Origin: Leptotrichia sp. HSP-342
Lineage (GTDB): Bacteria; Fusobacteriota; Fusobacteriia; Fusobacteriales; Leptotrichiaceae
Assembly (NCBI RefSeq): GCF_041199995.1
Contig: NZ_CP165646.1
Span: 1,178,001-1,242,000, forward strand
Direction: 5' to 3'
Length of the DNA stretch: 64,000 nt
Below, piece after piece: positions 44,663 to 54,161 of this stretch. Below the pieces are notes generated by a model. The model was given only the letters and a program-made list of their open reading frames with translations. It was not told where the DNA came from and did no database searches. Made by a program: the position numbers and the translations under genes. Numbering within the stretch: position 1 is the stretch's first letter; the number at the start of each line of letters is the position of its first letter.

Positions 44663-45868
44663 TTATTCTTCTATTTTTTTATGTACGAAATCTATAAATT
44701 CTTCCATTTCCTCTTTTGTTTTAAATTTTGCTGTGTACATATAGTTTCCCATTGCACCTGAAAAAATATCTGGCATTCTTTCATCCATCACAATTGCGTT
44801 TCCATATTTCTGCTTAATTTCATCGTGAGAATGAATATAATTTCTATTATCACGACGACTTGCATAAACACAGTAGTTTTTTTCTATATCTTTATTTAAT
44901 TTAGCCTTTTCGATTTTATCAAATGCAATCATATCAGCCCAGATTTGATAAACATCAGTATTGTTGGCGTAATTGTACATATCAGGTGTATATCCGCCTG
45001 CAGGACGCATATTTGCTTCTAGTCCTACATAATCCCCTTTTTTACCGAGTCCTTTTTTGTTTTTATTTAATTTAAAAAATTCAAGATGCACAAATCTGCT
45101 TTTTACTCCAAATCCTTTCACAGCTCGTCTTCCTGCATCCAGTAATTTTTCAGGCATTTCCTTTTCTACATAATAAAATACATCCAGTCCTTCATTTACA
45201 ATATCCATAACAGCAGGCTCAACAATTCCTGTTTCAAAAATAGGATTTCCGTTGGAATCAATAACTGCGTCATAAGACACTAAATCTCCATCAACATACT
45301 CTTCCATAATATATTTTACATTTTCATTACGAGTTTCAAAAAATTCTTTCAGTTCTTTTTCATTCTTGATTTTACGGGTATCACTAGCTCCAACTCCATT
45401 ATCAGGCTTAACAACTACTGGATATCCTACTTTATCAATAAATTTTTTTGCTTTTACAAGTGTTGTAACTAATGAAAAGTCCGCAGCTGGTATTTCTCCT
45501 TTTTTATATGCTTTTTTCATTTTAGACTTTTCTTTTATATTTGCAATTTTGTCAGACTTTATTCCAGTTGTAATATTAAAATCTGAACGAAGTCTTGAAT
45601 CCTGTACAAGCCAGTATTCATTATTCGACTCAAGCCAGTTGATTTTTCCATATTTATGTGTAAAAAAAGCCACTGCCTTTAAAACCTCATCATAATTTTC
45701 AAGGCTAGAAACTTTATAGTATTCTGTTAAACAATCCTTTAATTTTTGAGCCAATTGATCATACTCTATATCTGCAATTCCTAATACATTTACCCCATTT
45801 TGTTTTAATCTATTGCAAAATTCACAGTTAGTTTTTGGAAATTGTGGTGAAATGTAAACAAAATTCAT
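44663..45868 (-). CDS. ATP-grasp ligase-like protein (carbamoyl-phosphate synthase L-chain type)
   Basis: 401 residues with an ATP-grasp fold. The domain starts with MNFVYISPQFP, the ATP-binding lysines and loop lie in YPVVVKPDNGVGASDTRKI, and the metal-binding region in VGLEANMRPAGGYTPD. ATP-grasp enzymes join a carboxylate to an amine or thiol. Together with the esterase downstream it may build and release a small acyl or peptide product, but this is inference. Confidence 0.83.
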   Translation of the reverse strand: MNFVYISPQFPKTNCEFCNRLKQNGVNVLGIADIEYDQLAQKLKDCLTEYYKVSSLENYDEVLKAVAFFTHKYGKINWLESNNEYWLVQDSRLRSDFNITTGIKSDKIANIKEKSKMKKAYKKGEIPAADFSLVTTLVKAKKFIDKVGYPVVVKPDNGVGASDTRKIKNEKELKEFFETRNENVKYIMEEYVDGDLVSYDAVIDSNGNPIFETGIVEPAVMDIVNEGLDVFYYVEKEMPEKLLDAGRRAVKGFGVKSRFVHLEFFKLNKNKKGLGKKGDYVGLEANMRPAGGYTPDMYNYANNTDVYQIWADMIAFDKIEKAKLNKDIEKNYCVYASRRDNRNYIHSHDEIKQKYGNAIVMDERMPDIFSGAMGNYMYTAKFKTKEEMEEFIDFVHKKIEE

Positions 45869-46118
45869 AATATCTCATCTCCTTCTACTGTTAAATTAGT
45901 TTGATTTCATAAACTTCTGTAATCTACTTTTTTAGTAATTTGTATTATTATAACATAATTTTTGAAAAAATGAAAATAACTATTATTTTCTTAATTATTT
46001 TAAACAAACTTATACAATATGCCAAAAATAGAATCACATAGGATTTCTGTAAATTTAATTTAAAAAACTAAAAATCTATGATATAATTATTTTAAAATTA
46101 ATAAAAATGGAGGTTATC

Positions 46119-46643
46119 ATGGATTTTGAAAATAATTTTTTAGATAAAGAAAAAAAGAATGAGAATATAGAAAATAGTCATTACTTTAATAATACAGCAG
46201 AATTAGACAAAATTAGGAAAGAAGTAACTGGAAATTTTAAAGAAAATCAGAATTTTAAAAATTCCGAAAATAGTCAGAATAGTAAAAAAAATGGTTCGAT
46301 TAGGCTAACTTTAGATGAATTCACTATTAAAAATATAAAAACAATTGTTTCTATCACAAAATTTCTTTCCGTTATAGGAATTTTTATAGGAATATTGCAA
46401 TTATTTACATTTCTTATTGGGATTTTTACTATTTTTATTTCATTAAAATTCCTTAATTTTTCTTCGGCTTTAGACGATGCCATTAAAATGGAAGATGAAA
46501 ATAAATTAAAAATTTCTTTTAAAGAGCTTGCGAAAGGATTGAAGTTTTATATAATCTCATTAATTGTTATATTTATTTTCATATTCTTACTTGTTGCTAT
46601 ATCTGCAAGTCTATATCACACTTCAGGATATTACTACAATTAG
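46119..46643 (+). CDS. Small membrane protein (DUF5362-like)
   Basis: 174 residues. A polar, Asn/Lys-rich N-terminal tail of about 60 residues, then two hydrophobic hairpins (FLSVIGIFIGILQLFTFLIG and FYIISLIVIFIFIFLLVAIS). The layout and the SSALDDAIKMEDENKLKISF segment resemble the DUF5362 family. GGAGG lies seven bases before the ATG at 46119. No function is known. Confidence 0.6.
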   Translation: MDFENNFLDKEKKNENIENSHYFNNTAELDKIRKEVTGNFKENQNFKNSENSQNSKKNGSIRLTLDEFTIKNIKTIVSITKFLSVIGIFIGILQLFTFLIGIFTIFISLKFLNFSSALDDAIKMEDENKLKISFKELAKGLKFYIISLIVIFIFIFLLVAISASLYHTSGYYYN

Positions 46644-46660
46644 TATTAAAATTAAAAATA

Positions 46661-46686
46661 GGGAGAGCTTTCTCTCCCTCATTTTC
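46661..46686. terminator. Terminator between convergent genes
   Basis: Perfect stem GGGAGAG / CTCTCCC with a 4-base loop followed by TCATTTT. Confidence 0.75.
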
Positions 46687-46700
46687 CGATTATCATAATA

Positions 46701-47618
46701 TTAAACGCTTGATATCACTACTGTCTTAATTTTCTGGGTCTTATCATAATCTTGATTCATTATTACTCCCCAGATTAGATTTACATTCTTATCTTTAACA
46801 ATGTCCGAAATTTTTTCTGTTATCTGTCCAATATTCGCTAAAGAAACATCATGCCCTGCAGTAAAATTTATAAGAACTTTCTTCGCATTTTCCAATTTTC
46901 CTTCAAATAAATTATTTTCCTTCAGCTGTTCAATTATCTCATCAACAGCATTATCTCCCTTACCTTCTCCAACACGAATAATTGTATCCTTTGAATTGTA
47001 AAGAACTACCTTTATATCTAGTAAATCAATATTCATAAACCCAACTTCCGTCAGAATATTTACAATACTTTCAATACCTTCTTTTATAATCTCGTTTACT
47101 TTATTGTAAGCCATCTCAAGAGGCTCTTTCTTATCTATATGATTATATAATTTTTCATTCGGAATTACAATCAGACTATCCGTAATCTTCTCAATCTTCT
47201 TAATACCTGTATTTGCAATCTTTAAATTCTCAAATCCTTCAAGATAAAATGGACGTGCAACAATACTGATCGTAAAAATTTTTAATCTTTTGGAAACATC
47301 GAGAATAACAGGCATTATACCACTCCCAGTTGCTCCACCAATTCCTGCAACCAAAAACAAAATATCTGTCCCTTTAAATAATTCTCGAAATTGACTCTCA
47401 CATTGAAGTGCCACTCTCTCAGCCTGTTCCCTACTGCATTTCTTAACCCCAGTATCTAAAAAAATCTTTTTTTCAGCTTGACTTCGCTCAGAATTCTTAC
47501 TATCTGTATCAATCGTTATATATTCAACCTTCCTCACTCCTGAAGCTATCATAAAATTAACAAAATTTATCCCCATTCCACCAATTCCAATAACTTTTAC
47601 ACTCATTTTATCCTTCAT
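46701..47618 (-). CDS. Divergent FtsZ/tubulin-like GTPase without C-terminal tail
   Basis: 305 residues with the tubulin/FtsZ fold. N-terminal nucleotide loop GIGGMGINFVNFM (residues 11-23) and a modified tubulin signature GIGGATGSG (92-100; FtsZ has GGGTGTG). The T7 synergy loop NIDLLD (194-199) keeps both acidic residues. The protein stops at the end of the second domain: it lacks the linker and conserved C-terminal peptide by which FtsZ binds FtsA and ZipA. It is not in a division cluster. Either a paralogue with another role or a very derived FtsZ. An alternative ATG at 47606 has AAGGA before it. Confidence 0.75.
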   Translation of the reverse strand: MKDKMSVKVIGIGGMGINFVNFMIASGVRKVEYITIDTDSKNSERSQAEKKIFLDTGVKKCSREQAERVALQCESQFRELFKGTDILFLVAGIGGATGSGIMPVILDVSKRLKIFTISIVARPFYLEGFENLKIANTGIKKIEKITDSLIVIPNEKLYNHIDKKEPLEMAYNKVNEIIKEGIESIVNILTEVGFMNIDLLDIKVVLYNSKDTIIRVGEGKGDNAVDEIIEQLKENNLFEGKLENAKKVLINFTAGHDVSLANIGQITEKISDIVKDKNVNLIWGVIMNQDYDKTQKIKTVVISSV

Positions 47619-48093
47619 ACTAATCCCGCTATTGCAAATTATAAATTTTGCAAATCTCCCTTCTATAAATATGTCTAAATATTATAGTCGATTCTCTTTA
47701 AATATATAAAAAGAAATAAATTGGCTATAATCTTTACACTCATTTTAATCTATGATTTCTATAAACTTAATTTTATATTTGTATATATTTTACCAAATTA
47801 AACCAGGTATTTCAAGGGAAAGAATATGAAAGTTTAAATTTATTGTGTAATTAGGTACGACTCCTAAAATATATTAAAAAATCACAGCTAATTTAATAAC
47901 TGTGATTCTAATTTATATTTTTTACTTTTGGCTTATTTTTATCGTAAACTCGATTTTAAGATAAATATTCGTAAGAATAATTTGAATATTTGGATTTTTG
48001 TTTTTTCAATAAAAATATTAACCTAAATATTCTTTTGTCAAAGCTATTTTGTCCAAAAAATAATCATCATTATTTATATATTTTTAAAATATT
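47619..48093. other. Gene-free stretch between the FtsZ-like gene and the membrane protein gene
   Basis: No gene seen. It contains the minus-strand terminator at 47876-47907 and, nearer 47700-47790, AT-rich sequence that should hold the promoter of the FtsZ-like gene. Confidence 0.3.
47876..47907 (-). terminator. Terminator of the membrane-protein gene (minus strand)
   Basis: Stem AATCACAG / CTGTGATT with a 12-base loop; on the minus strand a TTTTTT tail follows. Confidence 0.7.
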
Positions 48094-49043
48094 CTATTTT
48101 CTACCTCCAGCAATCTTCTCAAAAACAATCGACTTTGTCACTACATAAAGCAAAATCGCTATTAATAATGGCAATACTATTGATGTCAATAAAATTATTC
48201 CAATAATAACTGGCGTATTTTCAACCAAGTCTTTTGAGATAACATTTATTTCTTTTGTGAAATTATCAATCTTGACTTTTGCACTGTCAATTTGTCCTGG
48301 AATATTAAAAATACTTTTGGATTGATCCAATGAAAGCATTTCGTCTTTTATTTTATTCAGTTTTCCTAGATCCTGATTTAGCTCAACAATTGCAGGTTCT
48401 TTATATTCTTTTTCAAAATAGCTCGAAATTGTCGAGTTTACAAATATCGCACTTGGTAAAACTATATAAATATAAAGTAATATGAAAAACGAATATTTAG
48501 AAATCTTTCTAAATATTTTTGTAACTTTGTTCTTATAAATAGTATACGGAAAAATTGTAATTAATGAAATAAACGTCAAGATTGTAGCCAATTTTACCTT
48601 AAAAATTTCATAATAAATCGTTTCCAGCTTCAGTATAACAACGCTCGCAAGCGACACCTTCCATAAAATATTTATCATATCATAAATAGGTTGAATAATA
48701 TCTCCAATCTCAATTTCCATTCCGACAATCATACTGACATTAACCGTACTACCTTCAATAATATCCGTAGTTCCTTTCAAAAGCGACAATGTTAAAAACA
48801 TCTTTTTAGATTCTTCATAAGTTTTTTCCAAATATGGCATTGTCAAATTTTTAAAAAAGTTAAAAATCGTATGTTCAAAGATTTTATCCATTATTCCAAA
48901 AATACATAAAATCAGTCCAATTACAATTAATATTTTAATCAATAGGTTCTTGCTATCTGATTCCCATTTAGGAGAATCATTTTTCTTATTTTTTTCTTTT
49001 TTTCTTCATTTACTGTTAATATAGCTTCTTTTCTTTCTTCCAA
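48094..49043 (-). CDS. Unknown multi-pass membrane protein, frameshifted in an A run near its start
   Basis: Not recognised. The open body (from about 48990 down to 48094) has four to five hydrophobic segments, including ILIVIGLILCIFGIM, a central loop of about 60 residues with possible coiled coil, and a last helix before EKIAGGRK. Upstream the frame continues through NDSPKWESDSKNL. A likely start, TTG at 49043 with GGAG nine bases before it, opens EERKEAILTVNEEKKKK in a neighbouring frame. One indel in the A-rich tract at about 48990-49015 (T-run on the plus strand) joins the two. If not, the usable start is the TTG at 48942. Confidence 0.55.
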
Positions 49044-49190
49044 TCAATTTCACTCCTTTTTCTATTTCAATTGTTTTTAAACATTTATTAGTGGATACAA
49101 ACTTGCTTAATAATTTATTTTAAAAGTTATAATATTAAAATTAAGTTGTTAAATAATTTAAATAATCAAGATATTTAACATTACCTATAT

Positions 49191-49979
49191 TTAATCCCAC
49201 TCCAATAACTTTCTCACTACATAAGAAGCTAGTACAAGACCAGCTGCTCCTGGGACAAACGAATTGCTTCCAGGCGTAGTCTTTCTCGGAATTTTATTAT
49301 TTTCCCTAAATTCAGTTGGCAATTCTTCCTTAAATAGTTCTGACTTATTTGGCTGAACAGGTATTTCTTTTGAAAATGCAACTGGAACATTTGTAATCCC
49401 TTTCTTTTTCAAAATACTTCTGATTGTTCTTGCCATTGGACAAACAGAGGTATTTTTTATTTTTGCAATTTCTATCTTTTCAGGGTGCATCTTGTTTCCA
49501 AATCCCATTGAAGAAATAATATTTATGTTATTTTTCGCACAATATTCAATCAGATTAATCTTGCTTCCAATGACATCAATAGCATCCACGACAAAATCAT
49601 ATTTATTATTTCCCAAAACTTCATCCACATCATCATAAACTAATCTTTTTACAAGTTCAACCTTACAATCTGGATTAATGTCCAAAATTCTGTCTTTCAT
49701 AACATCAATCTTAGACTTACCGATTGTGCTTCTAAGCGAATGCAGCTGTCTATTAATATTTGACTCCGAAATCTCATCAAAATCAACCATAGTAATTTGC
49801 CCAATTCCTGCACGTACCAAAGCCTCCACAGTATAAGAGCCAACCCCGCCAACTCCAAAAATTATAACTCTAGATTTTCCCAATTTCTCAATCCCTTCTT
49901 CTCCAATCATCATAGAAAACCTAGCAAATGTCTGATTTTTATCACTCATTTTTAAATTATTTCCCCTTTCAATATCCAT
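49191..49979 (-). CDS. tcdA: tRNA threonylcarbamoyladenosine dehydratase TcdA
   Basis: E1-like enzyme that cyclises t6A37 of tRNA to ct6A using ATP. ThiF fold: RVIIFGVGGVGSYTVEAL nucleotide loop, VDFDEISESNINRQ, and the C-terminal SMGFGNKMHPEKIEI and PGSNSFVPGAAG. About 262 residues. The ATG at 49949 (MSDKNQTF) is an equally good start, with GGGG thirteen bases before it. Confidence 0.9.
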   Translation of the reverse strand: MDIERGNNLKMSDKNQTFARFSMMIGEEGIEKLGKSRVIIFGVGGVGSYTVEALVRAGIGQITMVDFDEISESNINRQLHSLRSTIGKSKIDVMKDRILDINPDCKVELVKRLVYDDVDEVLGNNKYDFVVDAIDVIGSKINLIEYCAKNNINIISSMGFGNKMHPEKIEIAKIKNTSVCPMARTIRSILKKKGITNVPVAFSKEIPVQPNKSELFKEELPTEFRENNKIPRKTTPGSNSFVPGAAGLVLASYVVRKLLEWD

Positions 49980-50490
49980 TTTTCTTTTCTCTATCTAAAA
50001 TTTTCTCATATTATATCATAAATCTAGAAAATGTAAATAGTGAGAGTATAAATTTTTTTATTATAAAGTTTTTATTTGACTCCTTTAATTTACTCTATTC
50101 TTATACTATAAATCCGCAATTAAGTAATAAATGTTTAATAAATTTTTGAATTGTATACTATTTTAGCAATGAATTAAAGTTTCTTATCCTTAGTACAGTT
50201 TCTATTTTACTATTTTTTCACATAATTCTCATTGTTGTAAATTCTTATTTTGCCTGAAAGATTTATCCTGACAAATAAAAACTCCGCCAGTTTATTAAAG
50301 CAAAAAAATTATATTTCAATTATTTGGAAATACTAATTTTTAATTCTTTGTTGAAAAAATTTTGATAAATTTGTTGTTTAAATATATCGTTTGTATTAAA
50401 TATCTATAAAATAAATATAATTATTGAAAAAAATACTAATTTATAATATAATATTTTTGCATAAATTAAAAGAAAGGAAAAAAGACACTT
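49980..50490. other. Gene-free stretch between divergent tcdA and htpX
   Basis: About 510 AT-rich bases without a supportable gene. It should contain the promoters of both flanking genes; only the htpX promoter is convincing. Confidence 0.35.
50424..50452 (+). promoter_or_regulatory. Promoter of htpX
   Basis: TTGAAA (50424-50429) and TATAAT (50447-50452) with a 17-base spacer, 38 bases before the ATG. Confidence 0.6.
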
Positions 50491-51357
50491 ATGTTTATAA
50501 ATACTATGAAAACAGGTTTTTTAATGTTTGGATTAGTTTTTCTCTTTGTAGCAATTGGTGGTATATTGGGAAATCAGCAAGGGGCATTGATTGGGCTTCT
50601 GATTGCTGGGGGAATGAGTTTTTATAGCTACTGGTTTAGTGATAAAATGGTTATAAGAGCTTATAATGGACAGGAAGTTACTCCTGAAAATAATCCAAGA
50701 TTGTATCAATTGATACAAAGATTAGCCAAAAATGCTAATTTACCAATGCCAAAAATTTATATAATTCCAGAACGTCAGCCAAACGCCTTTGCAACTGGAA
50801 GAAATCCTCAAAATGCCGCAGTTGCCTGTACTGCTGGATTACTAGAAATGATGGATGACAACGAACTGGCTGGAGTTATGGCTCACGAATTAGGGCATAT
50901 AAAGCATCGTGATATTTTGGTTAGTACAATTGCTGCCACTTTTGCTGGAGCTATTGCCAATATCGCAAGATTTTTACCTTATGTTTCAAGTGGAAATAAT
51001 AGAGATGGAAACAGAAGAAGAAATAACGTCGGAACTGCAATGCTGCTTTCATTTTTAGCCCCAATAGCAGCTTCTATAATTCAAATGTCTATTTCAAGAA
51101 AAAGAGAATACATGGCAGATAGAGCTGGAGCTGAATATTCAGGAAATCCATTATATTTACGTAATGCACTGCAAAAATTAGAGAGTTACAGCCACAGTAT
51201 CGCCATGAATAGACAAGATCCTACAACAGCCCATATGTTCATAATAAATCCATTTTCAAGCCTTGGAAATCTTAAAAATTTATTCAGCACACACCCTTCT
51301 ACTGATGACAGAATAAGAGAACTTGAAAAAATGGCAAGAGAGCAACATTTATTATAG
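50491..51357 (+). CDS. htpX: Membrane zinc protease HtpX (M48B)
   Basis: Cytoplasmic-membrane protease for quality control of membrane proteins, 288 residues. Two N-terminal membrane segments (FGLVFLFVAIGGILG and GLLIAGGMSFYSYWF). Catalytic motif HELGH in VMAHELGHIKHRD, the third ligand Glu in REYMADRAGAEYSG, and NPFSS...FSTHPSTDDRI near the end. AGAAAGGA upstream of the ATG. Confidence 0.94.
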   Translation: MFINTMKTGFLMFGLVFLFVAIGGILGNQQGALIGLLIAGGMSFYSYWFSDKMVIRAYNGQEVTPENNPRLYQLIQRLAKNANLPMPKIYIIPERQPNAFATGRNPQNAAVACTAGLLEMMDDNELAGVMAHELGHIKHRDILVSTIAATFAGAIANIARFLPYVSSGNNRDGNRRRNNVGTAMLLSFLAPIAASIIQMSISRKREYMADRAGAEYSGNPLYLRNALQKLESYSHSIAMNRQDPTTAHMFIINPFSSLGNLKNLFSTHPSTDDRIRELEKMAREQHLL

Positions 51358-51489
51358 TTTTTTAGTTTAATTTTAATGACATTTATAATACATTATAAAA
51401 TAACTAAAGTTAACTCTTTCATTTTATCTTGAGAATTTATCTTAAATATGATAAAATGTATAAAAACTATGAAATATGGAGAATTAGAT

Positions 51490-51876
51490 ATGATAAATGC
51501 TTTTACATTTTTAACATTACTATTACTTTTTGTACGAATTTATTCACTTGTATCTCTGTTATTCCTAAGCAGGAAACAAGTAAAATCTGCAGAAAGAATT
51601 ACTATACTTATACTGCTGCTTGAAGTTCTGACTATATTTTTATACAGTTTTTTTACTTCATTCCGTTACTTATTACCGCCGGCTTTAATGCTGTTAAAAA
51701 CTCCCAAATTTTTAATTTTTAAAAATTTTTCAGTAGTATTATTATCTTATTCACTCTTAAATCTGGCATTAAGTTTTACATTTAACAGTCAAAGCATTTT
51801 TAAATTTATAAATAGATTTCTGGTAGGTATAGTATTATTAACAAATATTATTTATGGATTTTTATTAATAATATAG
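51490..51876 (+). CDS. Small membrane protein of unknown function
   Basis: 128 residues with four predicted membrane helices (for example FLTLLLLFVRIYSLVSLLFL and ITILILLLEVLTIFLYSFF). No family recognised. The ATG at 51490 has GGAG eight bases upstream; an earlier ATG at 51448 lacks a site. It follows htpX by about 130 bases. Confidence 0.6.
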   Translation: MINAFTFLTLLLLFVRIYSLVSLLFLSRKQVKSAERITILILLLEVLTIFLYSFFTSFRYLLPPALMLLKTPKFLIFKNFSVVLLSYSLLNLALSFTFNSQSIFKFINRFLVGIVLLTNIIYGFLLII

Positions 51877-51984
51877 TCTTTATAATAGAATTCCTTTAAA
51901 TAAAGCTAAGACAAAAGATTTATGAAAATTCTTTTAAATTTAGTTAATTAGACTAGCTCAATGTAAAAAATTCAAGTATAAAAA

Positions 51985-52028
51985 AATAGGTAATTTATAG
52001 CAATTTTACTAATAGATTACCTATTTTT
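51985..52028. terminator. Bidirectional terminator
   Basis: Perfect 10-bp stem AATAGGTAAT / ATTACCTATT with flanking A and T runs, between convergent genes. Confidence 0.78.
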
Positions 52029-52039
52029 ATTTACTTTCA

Positions 52040-52249
52040 TTATCCTTCTTGTTTTTCAAGAACCATATTTACTTCTTCAATAATCATATCTGGATTTAAT
52101 CCATGAACAGCGATTCCTTCTCCCAAAGTTTCTGCACTCGAAATAATACATCCAACACATCCAAGTCCATATCTCATAAGTACTTGTGCAATAATTGGAT
52201 ATTTTTCAACTGCTTCCATTATATTCATATCTTTTGTTACTCTTTCCAT
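52040..52249 (-). CDS. DUF1858 domain protein
   Basis: 69 residues, the complete DUF1858 domain: MNIMEAVEKYPIIAQVLMRY, GLGCVGC with the C-x-x-C pair, and the C-terminal helix DMIIEEVNMVLEK. These small helical domains are found alone or fused to redox and hybrid-cluster proteins and may bind metal or form a redox disulfide. GGAGG precedes the ATG. Confidence 0.85.
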   Translation of the reverse strand: MERVTKDMNIMEAVEKYPIIAQVLMRYGLGCVGCIISSAETLGEGIAVHGLNPDMIIEEVNMVLEKQEG

Positions 52250-52553
52250 AATTATCTCCTCCTATTTAAAATTTTATTTTAATATTTATCTATCCTAGTT
52301 AAGTATAGCAGATTAAATAATTTCAGTCAACTTTTATAAACAAATATTTCTTGTTCAAATTATAGTCAAGATATTTAAAAGTTGAAGTAAAAATACATAA
52401 AAATTAATAAATTGGTTAATCTATAACTTAATCTTACTTTCTTTTTTAATTTAAATTATTGTTATTTAAGATTTTTAGATAAGAAAAAGATTGAACTAGA
52501 ATTATTATGACCAACATTTCCAATTCAATCTATACTTTATTTTTTACTTTAGC
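52250..52553. other. Gene-free stretch between sodA and the DUF1858 gene
   Basis: No gene seen. It holds the sodA terminator (52482-52531) and the start-side region of the DUF1858 gene. Confidence 0.35.
52482..52531 (-). terminator. Terminator of sodA (minus strand)
   Basis: AGATTGAA (52489-52496) and TTCAATCT (52524-52531) pair; on the minus strand TTTTTCTT follows. Confidence 0.6.
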
Positions 52554-53189
52554 CTATTTTAAAGCTTCGTATTTTTTAGATACTTCATTCCAGTTTATAA
52601 TGTTGAAAAATGCTGAAATATAATCTGGACGTCTATTTTGATAATTTAAATAATATGCATGTTCCCATACATCTATTCCTAAGATTGGAGTTCCTTGTGA
52701 ACATCCGCAAGAAGTTGCTCCTGGCATTAATGGATTGTCTTGATTTGCAGTTGAAGTTACTTTTAACTTTCCATCTTTATTTACAACAAGCCAAGCCCAT
52801 CCTGATCCAAATCTAGTTGCTGCAGCCTGTGCAAATTTTTCTTTAAACGCTTCAAAACTTCCAAATGCTTCGTTAATTTTTTCTGCTAATTCTCCAGTAG
52901 GTACTCCACCTGCATTAGGTGCCATTATTTCAAAATAAAGATTGTGGTTGTAAAATCCCCCTCCATTATTTCTAACAGCTCCTCTTATTTCTTCTGGTAA
53001 TACATCTAAATTTGCTAAGATTTCCTCAATTGGTTTTTCCAAAAATTGTGGTGCATTATTTTTTAATGTATCATTTAAATTATTAGTATACGCTGCATGG
53101 TGCTTTCCATAATGTATTTCCATAGTTTTTGCATCAATATTTGGTTCTAATGCATCAAAACTGTAAGTTAATTCTATTTGTTTAAACAT
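52554..53189 (-). CDS. sodA: Superoxide dismutase (Fe/Mn family)
   Basis: Detoxifies superoxide in the cytoplasm, 211 residues. Metal ligands: His in [11 protein letters not shown], His in [12 protein letters not shown], and Asp/His in [28 protein letters not shown] is also typical. The ATG at 53189 (MFKQIEL) with AGGAGTG upstream is preferred over an in-frame ATG 33 bases earlier. Between NQDNPLMPG and [11 protein letters not shown] there is a small SCGCSQ insertion with two Cys. The Mn or Fe preference cannot be decided. Confidence 0.94.
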   Translation of the reverse strand: MFKQIELTYSFDALEPNIDAKTMEIHYGKHHAAYTNNLNDTLKNNAPQFLEKPIEEILANLDVLPEEIRGAVRNNGGGFYNHNLYFEIMAPNAGGVPTGELAEKINEAFGSFEAFKEKFAQAAATRFGSGWAWLVVNKDGKLKVTSTANQDNPLMPGATSCGCSQGTPILGIDVWEHAYYLNYQNRRPDYISAFFNIINWNEVSKKYEALK

Positions 53190-53415
53190 TTTTATCACTC
53201 CTAATCTATTTTTATGATACATTTTAGCACATTATTTTTATAAAATCAATAAAAATTTATATTTTTTATGGATTTGTTATTATTACAATTATGAATTGGT
53301 TAATTAATTTTTTCACTATTTTGTATAAATTGAAAATTATATAAAAATTATTTAATTAGCTTAGCAATTTAACAATTAAAACAAAATAATTTAAAAATTC
53401 TTCAATTAAAAATAC

Positions 53416-54093
53416 TTATTCTTTTATAATGTATCCTACACTTCTTACAGTCTTAATAATTTTTTGTTCATGTCCTTTATCTATTTTTGATCTTAAAAAA
53501 TTGACATACACATCTACAATATTACTTTCTGAAACAAAGTCTATATCCCATATTTTTTCAGAAATCATTGTTCTTGTAAGCACTCTATTTTTGTTTCTTA
53601 GGAAATATTCTAGTAATAGAAACTCTTTATTTGTTAATTCTATTTCCTTGCCATCACGCTTAACTTCTCTATTTGCAGGATTTAATGTCAAGTCGTAAGC
53701 TGTCAGAATACCCATTTCATCTTCAGTCAAACGTTTGTTTAAAATTCTTACGATTGCTCTAAATTTAGCAGAAAGTTCTTCTAGTCTAAAGTCATTATAT
53801 ATATAGTCATCTATTCCTTTTAATAGAGCCTCTGTTTTTGCGTATCTATCATCTTGCTCGATTGCCATCAAAATATAGCTTTGTTTTTTATATCTCAATA
53901 CCCTTTCAATTGCCAATGGAAAATCTTCTATTGAACTTATATCTAAAAAAGCAATGTCAAGAGATTCTGTCTTTAAGGCATCTAACATTTGTTCTTCATT
54001 TTCTGCTAATATAACATTAAAACTTAATTCTTTTAATAACTGTCCCACTACCATTCTAGTTTTTTCATTTTTATTAAATACTAACACTTTCAT
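53416..54093 (-). CDS. Atypical OmpR-family response regulator (orphan)
   Basis: 225 residues: a receiver-like domain (1-120) and a winged-helix DNA-binding domain (about 130-225, TNKEFLLLEYFLRNKNRVLT, VDVYVNFLRSKID, IKTVRSVGYIIKE). The phosphoacceptor position Asp51 is present. The acidic pocket that binds Mg is replaced (FNKNE in place of VDDD/E), the conserved Thr/Ser is Ala (LMAIEQ), and the conserved Lys is Asn100 (YIYNDF). Phosphorylation control is therefore doubtful. No histidine kinase gene is adjacent. Confidence 0.88.
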   Translation of the reverse strand: MKVLVFNKNEKTRMVVGQLLKELSFNVILAENEEQMLDALKTESLDIAFLDISSIEDFPLAIERVLRYKKQSYILMAIEQDDRYAKTEALLKGIDDYIYNDFRLEELSAKFRAIVRILNKRLTEDEMGILTAYDLTLNPANREVKRDGKEIELTNKEFLLLEYFLRNKNRVLTRTMISEKIWDIDFVSESNIVDVYVNFLRSKIDKGHEQKIIKTVRSVGYIIKE

Positions 54094-54161
54094 TTTTTTA
54101 ATTGTATAATAAATATACTAAAATTACAATATATTTAAAATACTTCTCCTTTCGCTCTTGT

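Noticed and set aside
52716-52739. Two-cysteine SCGCSQ insertion in SodA as a novel metal site
   Set aside because: This loop varies in length and composition across Fe/Mn superoxide dismutases; there is no further support for a special site.
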